From F23-D06 sp045132055 (lineage in GTDB: Bacteria; Bacteroidota; Bacteroidia; Bacteroidales; WCHB1-69), in assembly GCA_045132055.1 (NCBI GenBank), contig JBGURP010000033.1, positions 1 to 64,000 on the forward strand: DNA of 64,000 nt, in the 5' to 3' direction. The position numbers were made by a program, and so were the translations under genes. The notes below the pieces were generated by a model. That model saw nothing but the letters and a program-made list of their open reading frames with translations, was not told the origin of the DNA and made no database searches. Position 1 is the stretch's first letter. Every line of letters begins with the position of its first letter. Below are positions 42,975 through 51,239 of the stretch, piece after piece.

Positions 42975-42982
42975 CAAAGATA
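42975..42982 (-). promoter_or_regulatory. -7 promoter box of the WYL regulator gene
   Basis: On the minus strand, 42982 to 42975 reads TATCTTTG then CCG, matching TAnnTTTG, 26 nt before the ATG at 42948. The first operator palindrome begins 10 bp upstream and would cover the -33 region. Confidence 0.65.
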
Positions 42983-42992
42983 CAATGTTTCG

Positions 42993-43043
42993 CTGACAAA
43001 TTCTGTCAGTGAAATAATTTTCTGCCCTGACACAATATGTCAG
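42993..43043. promoter_or_regulatory. Paired palindromic operators CTGACA-N5-TGTCAG
   Basis: CTGACA-aattc-TGTCAG (42993-43009) and CTGACA-caata-TGTCAG (43027-43043) have identical arms and spacer lengths with unrelated spacers. Their centres are 34 bp apart, close to three helical turns, so two dimers could bind the same face. They sit between the divergent WYL gene and the micro-ORF; the first overlaps the -33 region of the WYL promoter. Confidence 0.75.
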
Positions 43044-43110
43044 CGGCCGATGCTTTTTTTGTAGCGTAAAAAACTAAACGATATAATTTTAACCTTTAAA
43101 ACTTGAGACA

Positions 43111-43197
43111 ATGACACTAGTGGTTTTACTCGCCGGCATCGCATGGATGTTGGAAAGCGTAATCGGTATTTTCTTCGGCAAGGGGCCGAGGATGTAA
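43111..43197 (+). CDS. 28-residue hydrophobic micro-protein (putative)
   Basis: ATG at 43111 opens a 28-codon frame ending in TAA at 43195-43197: one hydrophobic helix (MTLVVLLAGIAWMLESVIGIF) and a charged tail FGKGPRM. It could be a small membrane protein. It lies between the operator palindromes and the exported protein gene at 43225, 27 nt upstream of it, so it may be co-transcribed or be a leader peptide. There is no family recognition. Confidence 0.45.
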   Translation: MTLVVLLAGIAWMLESVIGIFFGKGPRM

Positions 43198-43224
43198 CAT
43201 TCAGGAACTTAAAATCATAAGCAG

Positions 43225-43809
43225 ATGAAAAAACTTTTTGCCATTCTTAGTTTATCCTCGCTGCTCCTGGCAGGGAGTGTGATTTGCCAGGCTCAGCATT
43301 TGACCTTCAAAGGCATCCCCATTACTGGCACCTTGAAGGAGTTTACCAACGCAATGGTCCAGAAGGGGTTCCATCATGAGGTGACCCAGGACGGGGTGGC
43401 CGTGTTTTCGGGCGATTTTGCCGGTTACAAGGACTGTTCGATCGGGGTGCTCACCCTTCATAACCAAGACATGGTCAATCAGGTCACGGTTTTCTTTTCC
43501 GACCACGACACATGGTCCTCATTGCAATCCCAGTACGAAAACCTGAAGGCGCTGTTGACGAAGAAATACGGCGCTCCGGCCGAGTGGTCGGAGCGATTCA
43601 CCTCGATGGCCATACCTTCCGATCATGGCAAAATATATGCCCTGCATTCCGGTGAGTACTACTGGTACACCAAATTCATAACGGAAAATGGCGAGATAAG
43701 GGTTTCACTCGTAGAAGGCATGAAATACCACACGGGCCGTGTGTGCCTGATCTATTACGACAAAACCAACACGGAAAAAGCTCGCCAGGAGGCGTTTGAT
43801 GACTTGTAG
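43225..43809 (+). CDS. Exported protein of unknown function
   Basis: The 194-residue protein has a signal peptide (MKKLFAILSLSSLLLAGSVICQAQ) and starts its mature part with HLTFKGIPITGTLKEFTNAMVQKGF, a pattern common in small Bacteroidetes exported proteins (KGIPI-G...F...L...G). Two or three Cys are present (CSIGVLTLHNQ, CLIYYD). The fold appears as beta strands alternating with helices. No catalytic motif is visible. It follows the micro-ORF and the WYL operators, so it is a candidate target of that regulator. Confidence 0.7.
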   Translation: MKKLFAILSLSSLLLAGSVICQAQHLTFKGIPITGTLKEFTNAMVQKGFHHEVTQDGVAVFSGDFAGYKDCSIGVLTLHNQDMVNQVTVFFSDHDTWSSLQSQYENLKALLTKKYGAPAEWSERFTSMAIPSDHGKIYALHSGEYYWYTKFITENGEIRVSLVEGMKYHTGRVCLIYYDKTNTEKARQEAFDDL

Positions 43810-43822
43810 CGGTGGGGGTAAT

Positions 43823-43840
43823 GCAGTCCGTCAGGACTGC
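43823..43840. repeat. Hairpin after the exported protein gene
   Basis: GCAGTCC (43823-43829) and GGACTGC (43834-43840) flank a GTCA loop. There is no T run, so termination is uncertain; a related CCCGTCAGGACTG sequence occurs near 42000, pointing to a repeat-family member. Confidence 0.5.
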
Positions 43841-43893
43841 TGGGCAACTTGCAAAGTTATGAGTAGAGTTGTGCATGAGAGCCCGGAGCATGC

Positions 43894-44475
43894 TTAATCC
43901 AGGCTTTCTGGTTCTTCGTCATTCTCGTCCTCGTCCTCGCCGACTGAAGCATCGAACGCAAGAAACACCTCCAGAAAGGCGGTTTCGCGGTAGAAATAGT
44001 TGGGGTCGTCGGTCAGTTTGTCTTCCATGAAATTGAAACCCCAATTGGCGTATTCTTCCATGGTTTGCATCAGCATATCAACCGCCTTACGGGAAGTCAT
44101 CTCACCTTTTTCAAGGGCGATGAAATCGATGTCAGTGCGTGCAACCAAAGCTGTGAAAATGTATTCACGAAGTTTCGGATAGGCTTTTCTCCCTTTGACG
44201 GAATCAAGATTCCCCCAATATTGAATGGGCTGTCCGAAAGTCTTGCGTTTTTGCGTGTCTTCGATGAGCGATCTTTTTTGATTGAAATACAGCCCCATAA
44301 AAAAAGCAACTATAAAAATCTCATAACCACCGCCAAAGACCTTTCCCCGGTCTTCTCGTAACGAAGTCGCCCCTCGGCCATAGTCACAGAAGTTTTTGAT
44401 GATACTGTCTTCGTATCTTTTTTCCCACTGTGGGTTGCGTGATGCCCACATATCACATATCTTTTCTGCTGCCAT
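43894..44475 (-). CDS. Unknown protein, distal gene of the defence island
   Basis: The 193-residue protein has no motif I can assign. It begins with charged helices (ICDMWASRNPQWEKRYEDS), has a glycine-rich KVFGGGYEIFIVAFFMGLYF segment (about 45-63) that is hydrophobic but probably buried rather than a membrane helix, and ends in an acidic tail (EDEDENDEEPESLD). It follows the SMC-like remnant by 6 nt in the same direction. Pairs of an SMC/Rad50-like ATPase and a small partner are common in defence loci, so it may be the partner of the now-truncated gene. A DndE-like role was considered but the sequence does not show it. Confidence 0.7.
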   Translation of the reverse strand: MAAEKICDMWASRNPQWEKRYEDSIIKNFCDYGRGATSLREDRGKVFGGGYEIFIVAFFMGLYFNQKRSLIEDTQKRKTFGQPIQYWGNLDSVKGRKAYPKLREYIFTALVARTDIDFIALEKGEMTSRKAVDMLMQTMEEYANWGFNFMEDKLTDDPNYFYRETAFLEVFLAFDASVGEDEDENDEEPESLD

Positions 44476-44481
44476 GATTCG

Positions 44482-45798
44482 TTATCTTACTTGTTTAACT
44501 ACTGTTTGAATGGTTGACAAATCTTTGTCGTTGAAAGGTTCGACTTTCTCAATCCGATATACAGAGCAAGAAAGCTTGTTGATGGTATCAAAATCCAATG
44601 TCTTTTGTCCTGTGCCTTTGTCAACATTGAGCAAATCTTTCGTGACGATGACGCATTGCTTGTCAATGGTATCTATCACATTATAGAAAGTGTCCTCTTT
44701 GAACCCGCCGAATGAAGATGTCGGGGCATCAAATATCAACGGGTAATCCTGTTCACGTTTCAAGGTGGTGATTTGTGAGATAGCGAACAGAACGGACATA
44801 TACATTGTTGTCTTCAATGCGCCATTCGGATTTTCAATCCGTGTGCCGTTGTCGCTGTACAGTTCGATACGTGCGGAATTGTTGATGGTTTTTCTGATGC
44901 GTATTATTCCGTAGAAGTCATTCTTATTCAACTTCTGCAAATACATGTTTGATTCTGTTTCAAGCATTTGTAAGAAGTTATTGATATTTTGCTCTTTTGC
45001 GTTCGCAAAAGCTTTGGTTATTCTCTCAAATGCAGTGTGAACACGCTGATAAACCTGCGTCATTGAACTCGTGGGTTCAAGTTGCGACAATTTTTCTTGT
45101 ACATTTGCTCGTTCAACCTCCTTAAACTGCAAATTGGATTCCAATTCTGCGACACGTATTTCCGCACGGCTCTTAGCATCGAAGAATCCTCTCAAATCGG
45201 CTATGCTCTTATCAAGCAGTTCCGCACTCAACCCCGATTGCATCAGCAGATCATTTTGCTCTGTTTCCAGTTCTTGCAATTGCTTTTCCACTTCAGCCAA
45301 TTCTGCTTTTCGTTTGGTGACAAACTCCAAATGGTCTGAAATAGTTGTCGCAATCTTTGAAATCTCCTGTTCGGTATCACCACTCAGTTTGATTTGACGG
45401 GAGTGCAACTCATTGATAAATGAATTGGGAAACAGAGGCCTTTGATCTTCTTCTTTTGTGACTGAATTATTATTGACCTCTGCTGATATATGAGCAAGAT
45501 ACTCTTTCAGTTTATTGCACATAAACTCGTACGCTTCCGAACCTTTTGGGGCAGGACGGCCACAAACTTTGCATATTTCATCGTCAATCATTTCTTTCAG
45601 GGTCGCCTCATCGGGCAAGTTCCATGGCAGAGGGACAGCGTCATTGGCCAGTTTCTGAATCTTTGAGATAGCTTCACGTTCACCAGCCTCTTTAGCACGA
45701 CGTTCCGTTTCCTGTTTGTCAAGTCTTCGTTTTTCCTTATTAATAGAAGAAGACTTTATTGAAAAGTCGTTAGCAATTGGTGGAAATTTATAGTAAAT
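44482..45798 (-). pseudogene. C-terminal half of an SMC/Rad50-like ATPase, 5' end lost at the hamB junction
   Basis: An open frame of 438 codons runs from 45798 (directly after an in-frame TGA at 45801-45799) to the stop at 44482, but has no ATG or GTG in its first 60 codons; the first TTG is at 45618. The encoded part begins with a charged coiled coil, a zinc-hook-like CKVCGRPAPKGSEAYEFMC, a second coiled coil and an ABC C-terminal part with a signature-like PNGALKTTMYMSVLFAI and Walker B YPLIFDAPTSSF. The N-terminal half with the Walker A P-loop is absent here; hamB occupies its place and overlaps the frame by 11 nt. Full-length relatives are usually about 650-700 residues. It may be a remnant, or be expressed as a fragment by coupling to hamB. 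Confidence 0.75.
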
Positions 45799-48355
45799 TC
45801 AGTACTTCCTCGTACTCTAAAGTATCTGGTTCAAATTGTTTTAATATTTGTTTTTTGTCCACCTCTTTTAGTTTTCCATTCACAATAGTTAATGCAGAAA
45901 TGCATCTCGTATAAATCTCATTTGATGTATGTCTTGACAATCCAATGTTTTGCAATGCAATAATTATTCTATTTTGTGTACCGTATTCTAATAATGTTGC
46001 CCAATTTTCACCAGCATGACCCTCTCCTGCAATATGTGTCAACATCATGTAGTAATGATTGAAATACTTCTCGAACTGAAAACGCAATATTTTTTCAACA
46101 TCTTTTATAATATTACCTATCAAAATATTTACATGTAATTTGTTGTTTCTATCAAACCTCTCGTATCGTCCATAAGAAACTGAAATTTCTTTTTGTTCAT
46201 TAGCATAATGGTTTATAGAATCTGTGACAATTTTGTTTAAACTAAAACCATTAATCCATTGATTCATAAGAAGAGCATAGTATTTCATTCTGTTTTTATT
46301 GGACAACTCTTTATTTGTCTGTTCCCAATCATATAATGAATGAAATCTATTAAGTATTGCCAAACACGATTCGTAATCAACAACACCATGCAATTTGATA
46401 TTTTCCCCATTTTCGTATTTTTCTTTTAGTTGCGAATAAACCTTGTTTTGAATGTCTATGCCAATAGATTCATTTGAGTCCAGCAAAGTATAAGGGGCCT
46501 TAATGTCTTTCTCTTTAACTTTATTCTGTGCTATTGTTATGATTTCATTTTTGTTATTGCTTATCAATTCCTGTATTATAGGACTTTGGTAACCCGTTTT
46601 AGGTTCCATAGTATCAATGCTTATAATATTAGCAATATACCTCAAGATATTCTTTTCTTCCTCCGTACCATTTTTTATCTCATTGTTTTTTATTTGATTC
46701 TCTATTTTCTTTAAATTATGATTTATCCGATCAAACACCGTTGGAATAAGTTCTTCTTCTTTATTATTAAAAAACGAAACATTAGCCCAATCACAATCCG
46801 AATGTTTAATACAAAAAACATTACCTTGCAACTCTTTGGTCATACGGCCTGCTCTTCCTGCCAAATTCCAGAAATCTATAGGCTGCAGATGCTTTTTCGA
46901 TTTCTTGTTATCAAGAATAAATAGATTCTGAGTTGGCATATTAACCCCTTCTAACAATGTTGAAGTGCAAAACATATACCTAATTTCCCCTTTCTTATAC
47001 AATTCTTCTATTAAATTTCGAATTAATTGGGGCATATTACCAAAATGATACGAAACACCTTTCTTTATTATTTCAGTCAAATAATAATCTTGATGGATGT
47101 AATCTTTTATTATTCTAGAAGCCTTTTTTAAAGCCTTGTTGTTTTTCAATTCCTTGTTATTAATTAAGTCTATTGACTCTGCAAAGCTAGCCGCATATTC
47201 AATTGTTTTAGAAACCGTGTTGCAATATATCAGATTACTATTTCTTCCATATGTGAAAAGAAAGTCATTTACTGTGTTTACGCAGTGTGGAACTTGAGTT
47301 GTTACATTGTTGAATTTATTATCATAATAATAAGACAGTTCCCTAGTTTTCAAATCTGCAAAAAACAAGTTTTGAGCGACAGTAGTTTCTGCTGTTTTAA
47401 AAACATTTTGTTCTGTTTTTCGAAAAAGCTTTAAAAACACTTCGGGATTTGAAATACCCGGCGAAGAGAAATATAGTTTAGTAGCAGGATATTTTTTTAA
47501 TGTTTTTTCAATTGCGACATAAGTGGTAACGCTTCGAGTATCATCTTGAGCAATTTTATGTGCTTCATCCACAAATAAGAAACCAATCGATGGATTTTCA
47601 ATTTGGGACAAAAAACTAATTAAACGCTCGGGAGTTAGCACTAAAACCAAACTAACATTTCGTTCAAGAATAAGTTCCGACACATTCGAATTAGTGACAA
47701 TTTTATAATTAGCTCTGTCTAATTGTTTCCCCAACTCTTGCTTTATTTCAATCGCAAATTGATTAATCAAAGCCCTTGTTGGAACCATAATTACCAAGTT
47801 TTCTGGTGGCTTATTATTTATTATTCTGCGTATAAAAGCCTTAATAATAAAAGACTTTCCCATTGATGTCGGCCCAGAAAAGCTAAATTCACGCGCCCCG
47901 CTCAATCCTGAGAATAAATGATATTGAGTATCTGTAAAATAAACCCCAGCCGCATCAGGAACTTCTTGAATAATCTTTTTTGCTTCAACTTGCATCATTT
48001 GGTCAAATGGGAGTTCCGATTCGTTCCCATCATTATTAATCAAATAATTTGCTGCTGGGAAATTACCAAGATTATAATATACGGACTTGGAAACTGTACG
48101 ATAATAAGGCTCTTTTTTGTATGTAGAATTAAGGTAAGTTATTATTCTGTATGCGTACCCTCTTGATTGAGAATCTGAAGAAATCGACAAAAGATCTGCA
48201 AACCTCAACAAATCTTTGTATTCTTTTTCTGTATAATTGATAATGCTATCACCTCCAAGCATTTCATTGTAAGAATACTCCATACACTTAACATAAAGTT
48301 TATGGAAATATTGATTATTCATTATTTCTTTTGCTATTTCATCAGCAAGAATCAT
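45788..48355 (-). CDS. hamB: Hachiman anti-phage system helicase HamB
   Basis: The 855-residue superfamily 2 helicase has Walker A GPTSMGKS (161-168), motif Ia VPTRALINQF (191-200), DEAH box VDEAHKI (262-268), SSP motif III (297-299), STLLEGVNMPTQNL (465-478) and motif VI NLAGRAGRM (497-505). The remaining 350 residues are a HamB-type C-terminal region. Hachiman pairs this helicase with HamA; HamB is thought to sense DNA and control the HamA nuclease. It begins 6 nt after hamA. Composition is strikingly AT-rich against its neighbours, which implies acquisition as a cassette. The stop lies within the open frame of the SMC-like remnant. Confidence 0.9.
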   Translation of the reverse strand: MILADEIAKEIMNNQYFHKLYVKCMEYSYNEMLGGDSIINYTEKEYKDLLRFADLLSISSDSQSRGYAYRIITYLNSTYKKEPYYRTVSKSVYYNLGNFPAANYLINNDGNESELPFDQMMQVEAKKIIQEVPDAAGVYFTDTQYHLFSGLSGAREFSFSGPTSMGKSFIIKAFIRRIINNKPPENLVIMVPTRALINQFAIEIKQELGKQLDRANYKIVTNSNVSELILERNVSLVLVLTPERLISFLSQIENPSIGFLFVDEAHKIAQDDTRSVTTYVAIEKTLKKYPATKLYFSSPGISNPEVFLKLFRKTEQNVFKTAETTVAQNLFFADLKTRELSYYYDNKFNNVTTQVPHCVNTVNDFLFTYGRNSNLIYCNTVSKTIEYAASFAESIDLINNKELKNNKALKKASRIIKDYIHQDYYLTEIIKKGVSYHFGNMPQLIRNLIEELYKKGEIRYMFCTSTLLEGVNMPTQNLFILDNKKSKKHLQPIDFWNLAGRAGRMTKELQGNVFCIKHSDCDWANVSFFNNKEEELIPTVFDRINHNLKKIENQIKNNEIKNGTEEEKNILRYIANIISIDTMEPKTGYQSPIIQELISNNKNEIITIAQNKVKEKDIKAPYTLLDSNESIGIDIQNKVYSQLKEKYENGENIKLHGVVDYESCLAILNRFHSLYDWEQTNKELSNKNRMKYYALLMNQWINGFSLNKIVTDSINHYANEQKEISVSYGRYERFDRNNKLHVNILIGNIIKDVEKILRFQFEKYFNHYYMMLTHIAGEGHAGENWATLLEYGTQNRIIIALQNIGLSRHTSNEIYTRCISALTIVNGKLKEVDKKQILKQFEPDTLEYEEVLNLL

Positions 48356-48361
48356 ATCGTG

Positions 48362-49258
48362 TCACTTTAATATTTGAATTATATCTTTTCTAACTTTCTC
48401 CAATTCTGAAAATGGTATTATATAGAAATAAAAATCATAGCCTAAAAAGTTTGACTCATTAAGGAATTTATTGATAGTTGGGATTTGTTTATTCACAGCA
48501 GTTTTTACTTTATCATTTATATGCTCCCTGAATTGAGAATGACTCATTTTACGTTCATTATCCGAAATCTCTATATCAAAGCCAAGAAAAACCCCAAAGG
48601 AATTGTCTATGTTTAAATCCTCATCGTTTTCTGTTGGTATCAACAGTTTTTTCAGTATTTCTGTCGATTCTTCAGTGGCAGATTCTTTTAAGATATTACT
48701 ATTTACCAAACTAATTTCATATCGCATTTTTCTCAAATCATTATCCATCATAGTTTTTATAGAATCAAATGCGTATTTTATCCCCTTGTGTAAATCCGAA
48801 TTTAATTTGGATTCGCCAAAAACTATCTGATACGTTGATTTGTCAATTTGTAACAAATGAACACCATCGGCCCCCTTTACATAATCATTTGTTGCTGTTT
48901 TTAATTCGAGTTTGGTTAGTAATTTCGGCGCATGCAGGTGTGACTCCAAAAGACAATACAATAAAATCTCACCCAATTCACCTTCATTACTTTGGGCATT
49001 TCTAAGCTTTTCCCTTGCTTTTGAAGCCAAGTTACCCAACTTATTCTGTTCAACTAAATCATTATAAGTATGGCGAGAAAGTGCATATGTTAACAATGCA
49101 TTCTCCAATACTTCAGTTAAATCACCAATATTAAAACTATTATTAGAAATCTTCAGAACAAACAAATTTAATTTGTTATCATTATCTAATGGCTCGTTTT
49201 CCAAAATCTTTGTAAAGAGATTGAGAAAATCATCATTTATATCTTGACTTAACAGCAT
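48362..49258 (-). CDS. hamA: Hachiman anti-phage system effector HamA (DUF1837)
   Basis: The 298-residue protein shows the DUF1837 pattern of HamA: an ELGEILLYCLLES helix (94-106), then YVKGADGVHLL and YQIVFGESKLNSD, which together give a PD-(D/E)xK-like core (acidic residue in ELGE, Asp131, Glu149-x-Lys151). In studied Hachiman systems HamA is the DNA-degrading effector held inactive by HamB. The gene starts 21 nt after the methyltransferase-HIT gene and ends 6 nt before hamB, so all appear to share a transcript, although the AT content changes abruptly at its start. Confidence 0.88.
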   Translation of the reverse strand: MLLSQDINDDFLNLFTKILENEPLDNDNKLNLFVLKISNNSFNIGDLTEVLENALLTYALSRHTYNDLVEQNKLGNLASKAREKLRNAQSNEGELGEILLYCLLESHLHAPKLLTKLELKTATNDYVKGADGVHLLQIDKSTYQIVFGESKLNSDLHKGIKYAFDSIKTMMDNDLRKMRYEISLVNSNILKESATEESTEILKKLLIPTENDEDLNIDNSFGVFLGFDIEISDNERKMSHSQFREHINDKVKTAVNKQIPTINKFLNESNFLGYDFYFYIIPFSELEKVRKDIIQILK

Positions 49259-49279
49259 ATTTTTCTCATCTAATCTAGT

Positions 49280-50152
49280 TTAATACTTTTGTTTCCCCGG
49301 TATCACTACCCTCACACCACCTTTCGGATTTTCCACATCGCCATCGTAGCGTGGAATCAAGTGGATATGAACATGGAATACACTTTGTCCAGCGGCTTCG
49401 TTCACGTTGATGCCGACATTGAAACCGTCGGGGTGAAAACGATTTTCCAAAATCTTTTTGCAGCGGTTCACCAACAGCCATAACGCGCGCTGTTCATGAT
49501 TGGTCAAATCGAAGTAGTTAGCTACGTGACGTTTAGGCACAATGAGTGTGTGGCCTTGGCTTACAGGATAACCGTCAAAGAAAGCAACTGCTGTGGCGGT
49601 CTCGCTTAGCAACTCTACTTTCGGATTTAACTGGCAAAACGGACAGTCTTTGTCCAATCTATAAAGCCGCTTGTAATGAGTTTGATTAAAATGGCGGTAT
49701 TCGTATATCTCGCAGTTTTCGTTTTTAAACAAACTCTTACACGGCAGAACCACATTACTTTGATATGTGGGTTGTTTGTGGACATAATGAATACGGAATC
49801 CCTCGCTTTTCAAATCACGTCGTACTGTGAAATAGGCAGTTCCTGACGGTTTAAGTAATTCTGAAACGGCCATTAACACTTCCACTTGGTCGTCCGGCTC
49901 CAGCACGTTCAGCACATAATTGCAAATAATCGTGTCAAAGCGTTTTTTAGGATATTCGGGGCGATAATAATTGTCATAACCGACAATGTTGTATCCTTCT
50001 TTTTTCAGTTGGTCGGTATCAAAACCGAATCCGCAGCCAAAATCTAAAATCTCACCTTGCAGCAGATTATGTTGTTGGAGCCATCGGGTTGGGAACGAAA
50101 TGGAAGTGCGTTCTTTAGCGGTCAAGTGTGGGTTGTTTTTTATTTTTTTCAT
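49280..50152 (-). CDS. Fusion of a SAM-dependent methyltransferase domain and a HIT-family domain
   Basis: The 290-residue protein starts at ATG 50152, which forms an ATGA overlap with the HNH gene stop; a TTG three codons upstream is less likely. Residues about 10-125 are a class I methyltransferase with LDFGCGFGFD (36-45) and the downstream acidic NYVLNVLEPDD. Residues about 165-290 are a HIT domain with zinc pair C170-P-F-C173 and the active-site triad HVHIH (His260, 262, 264). HIT proteins hydrolyse or transfer nucleotidyl groups, so the fusion may modify a nucleotide or nucleic-acid intermediate in the defence system. Target unknown. Confidence 0.85.
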   Translation of the reverse strand: MKKIKNNPHLTAKERTSISFPTRWLQQHNLLQGEILDFGCGFGFDTDQLKKEGYNIVGYDNYYRPEYPKKRFDTIICNYVLNVLEPDDQVEVLMAVSELLKPSGTAYFTVRRDLKSEGFRIHYVHKQPTYQSNVVLPCKSLFKNENCEIYEYRHFNQTHYKRLYRLDKDCPFCQLNPKVELLSETATAVAFFDGYPVSQGHTLIVPKRHVANYFDLTNHEQRALWLLVNRCKKILENRFHPDGFNVGINVNEAAGQSVFHVHIHLIPRYDGDVENPKGGVRVVIPGKQKY

Positions 50153-51201
50153 CTTTCCCAATATTTAAATCCCATATTTTCAGCAATCTGAACCATTGGC
50201 GAAAATGTTCTCTTGAAAACATTATAAAAATCAGGTTCAGAGAGGTTTACCAAATCAGAAATAGAATCGTGAATAATCAGATAATCTTCCAGAATGGAAT
50301 TATTCGGATTCTTCTCATACAATGTTGTCAGTGCACTCTGCTGGATATCTGCAAATGGCCGCAAGAATTTGTCTAACGGTGGGAGATTGTTGCTTTTTGA
50401 TGAGTTGATGCTCGGATCTGCTGGAATCAGATTCCACAAAAGGTTATGCGACACAAAACTCCACGGCACAAAATGGTCAAGGTCGTATTGTTTTACAAAA
50501 ATCTGTTTCCCCGTGTATATGCAGTTTATGCTTCCGACATATTCAATGTAAGTGTCCCAAAACTTATGCTGTTTGGTCAGCGAGTCTCGCTGAATCGGTT
50601 TAATGAGTTTTGACTGCACATCGGGTACATTCGGATTGCGTTTCTGAAGAAATTCTGTAAGATTCCAAAAAGCGAAATCTCGCAAAATGCTATAGTGTTC
50701 GGTAAGGTAGTCAACCCATATAACGTTGATTGCAACCTCTTCGTCATAAATAGCGTAAAGACAATTGTTCTCAAAGCGTTGCGATTTTGTAACCACCTCT
50801 TCATCGCAAGTGTATCTTATCCACGGTGAAAGAAATCGGTAGGGAACATTGATTGCGAAAACACGCAGAAACTTTTTTGTTTCTGTCAAATTGTCAAGCA
50901 GTAGTTTTTTTATCTTGCTTTTATCTGATTCGATTGGAATCTGAAAGGCTTTTTGTATTTCAAGCGATTTGACAAACAAAGAGTCAGATTTGCCAAATGA
51001 AAGTTTGAAATAATGAATCGGATACCACGATTCCGCTACCATCCCTGCAATTATTTCCCAAAATGAAATCCTCGTCCTTTGTTCTTTCACCACAATATCC
51101 ATCATCGCCACAAACCAATAGAACTTATACGTGGCCGTGGTGTTGCTGAAAATTCCTGCAAGTGCGGAAATCGGAAGTTTTGTATTCTGCGGAAGTGTCA
51201 T
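50149..51201 (-). CDS. HNH endonuclease of the defence island
   Basis: The 350-residue protein has an alpha-helical N-terminal half of unknown fold and an HNH domain at about 225-285: Cys227 (NCIYTGKQ), the catalytic DLDHFVPW (Asp-His at 242-243), NLLWNLIPADPSINSSKSN with the central Asn and final Asn/Lys. The second CxxC pair of zinc-type HNH domains is missing. It is probably a DNA nuclease that acts as the restriction part of the locus. It starts 38 nt after the YhcG gene and overlaps the methyltransferase-HIT gene (ATGA), so the genes are co-translated. Confidence 0.85.
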   Translation of the reverse strand: MTLPQNTKLPISALAGIFSNTTATYKFYWFVAMMDIVVKEQRTRISFWEIIAGMVAESWYPIHYFKLSFGKSDSLFVKSLEIQKAFQIPIESDKSKIKKLLLDNLTETKKFLRVFAINVPYRFLSPWIRYTCDEEVVTKSQRFENNCLYAIYDEEVAINVIWVDYLTEHYSILRDFAFWNLTEFLQKRNPNVPDVQSKLIKPIQRDSLTKQHKFWDTYIEYVGSINCIYTGKQIFVKQYDLDHFVPWSFVSHNLLWNLIPADPSINSSKSNNLPPLDKFLRPFADIQQSALTTLYEKNPNNSILEDYLIIHDSISDLVNLSEPDFYNVFKRTFSPMVQIAENMGFKYWER

Positions 51202-51239
51202 AGTGATATTCCAAATATATGTCCAACTTTCATTCTATT

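Noticed and set aside
44482..48355. hamB and the SMC-like frame as one gene split by a frameshift
   Set aside because: HamB has a complete helicase and C-terminal region with its own stop, and the downstream frame is compositionally different and matches a different protein family.
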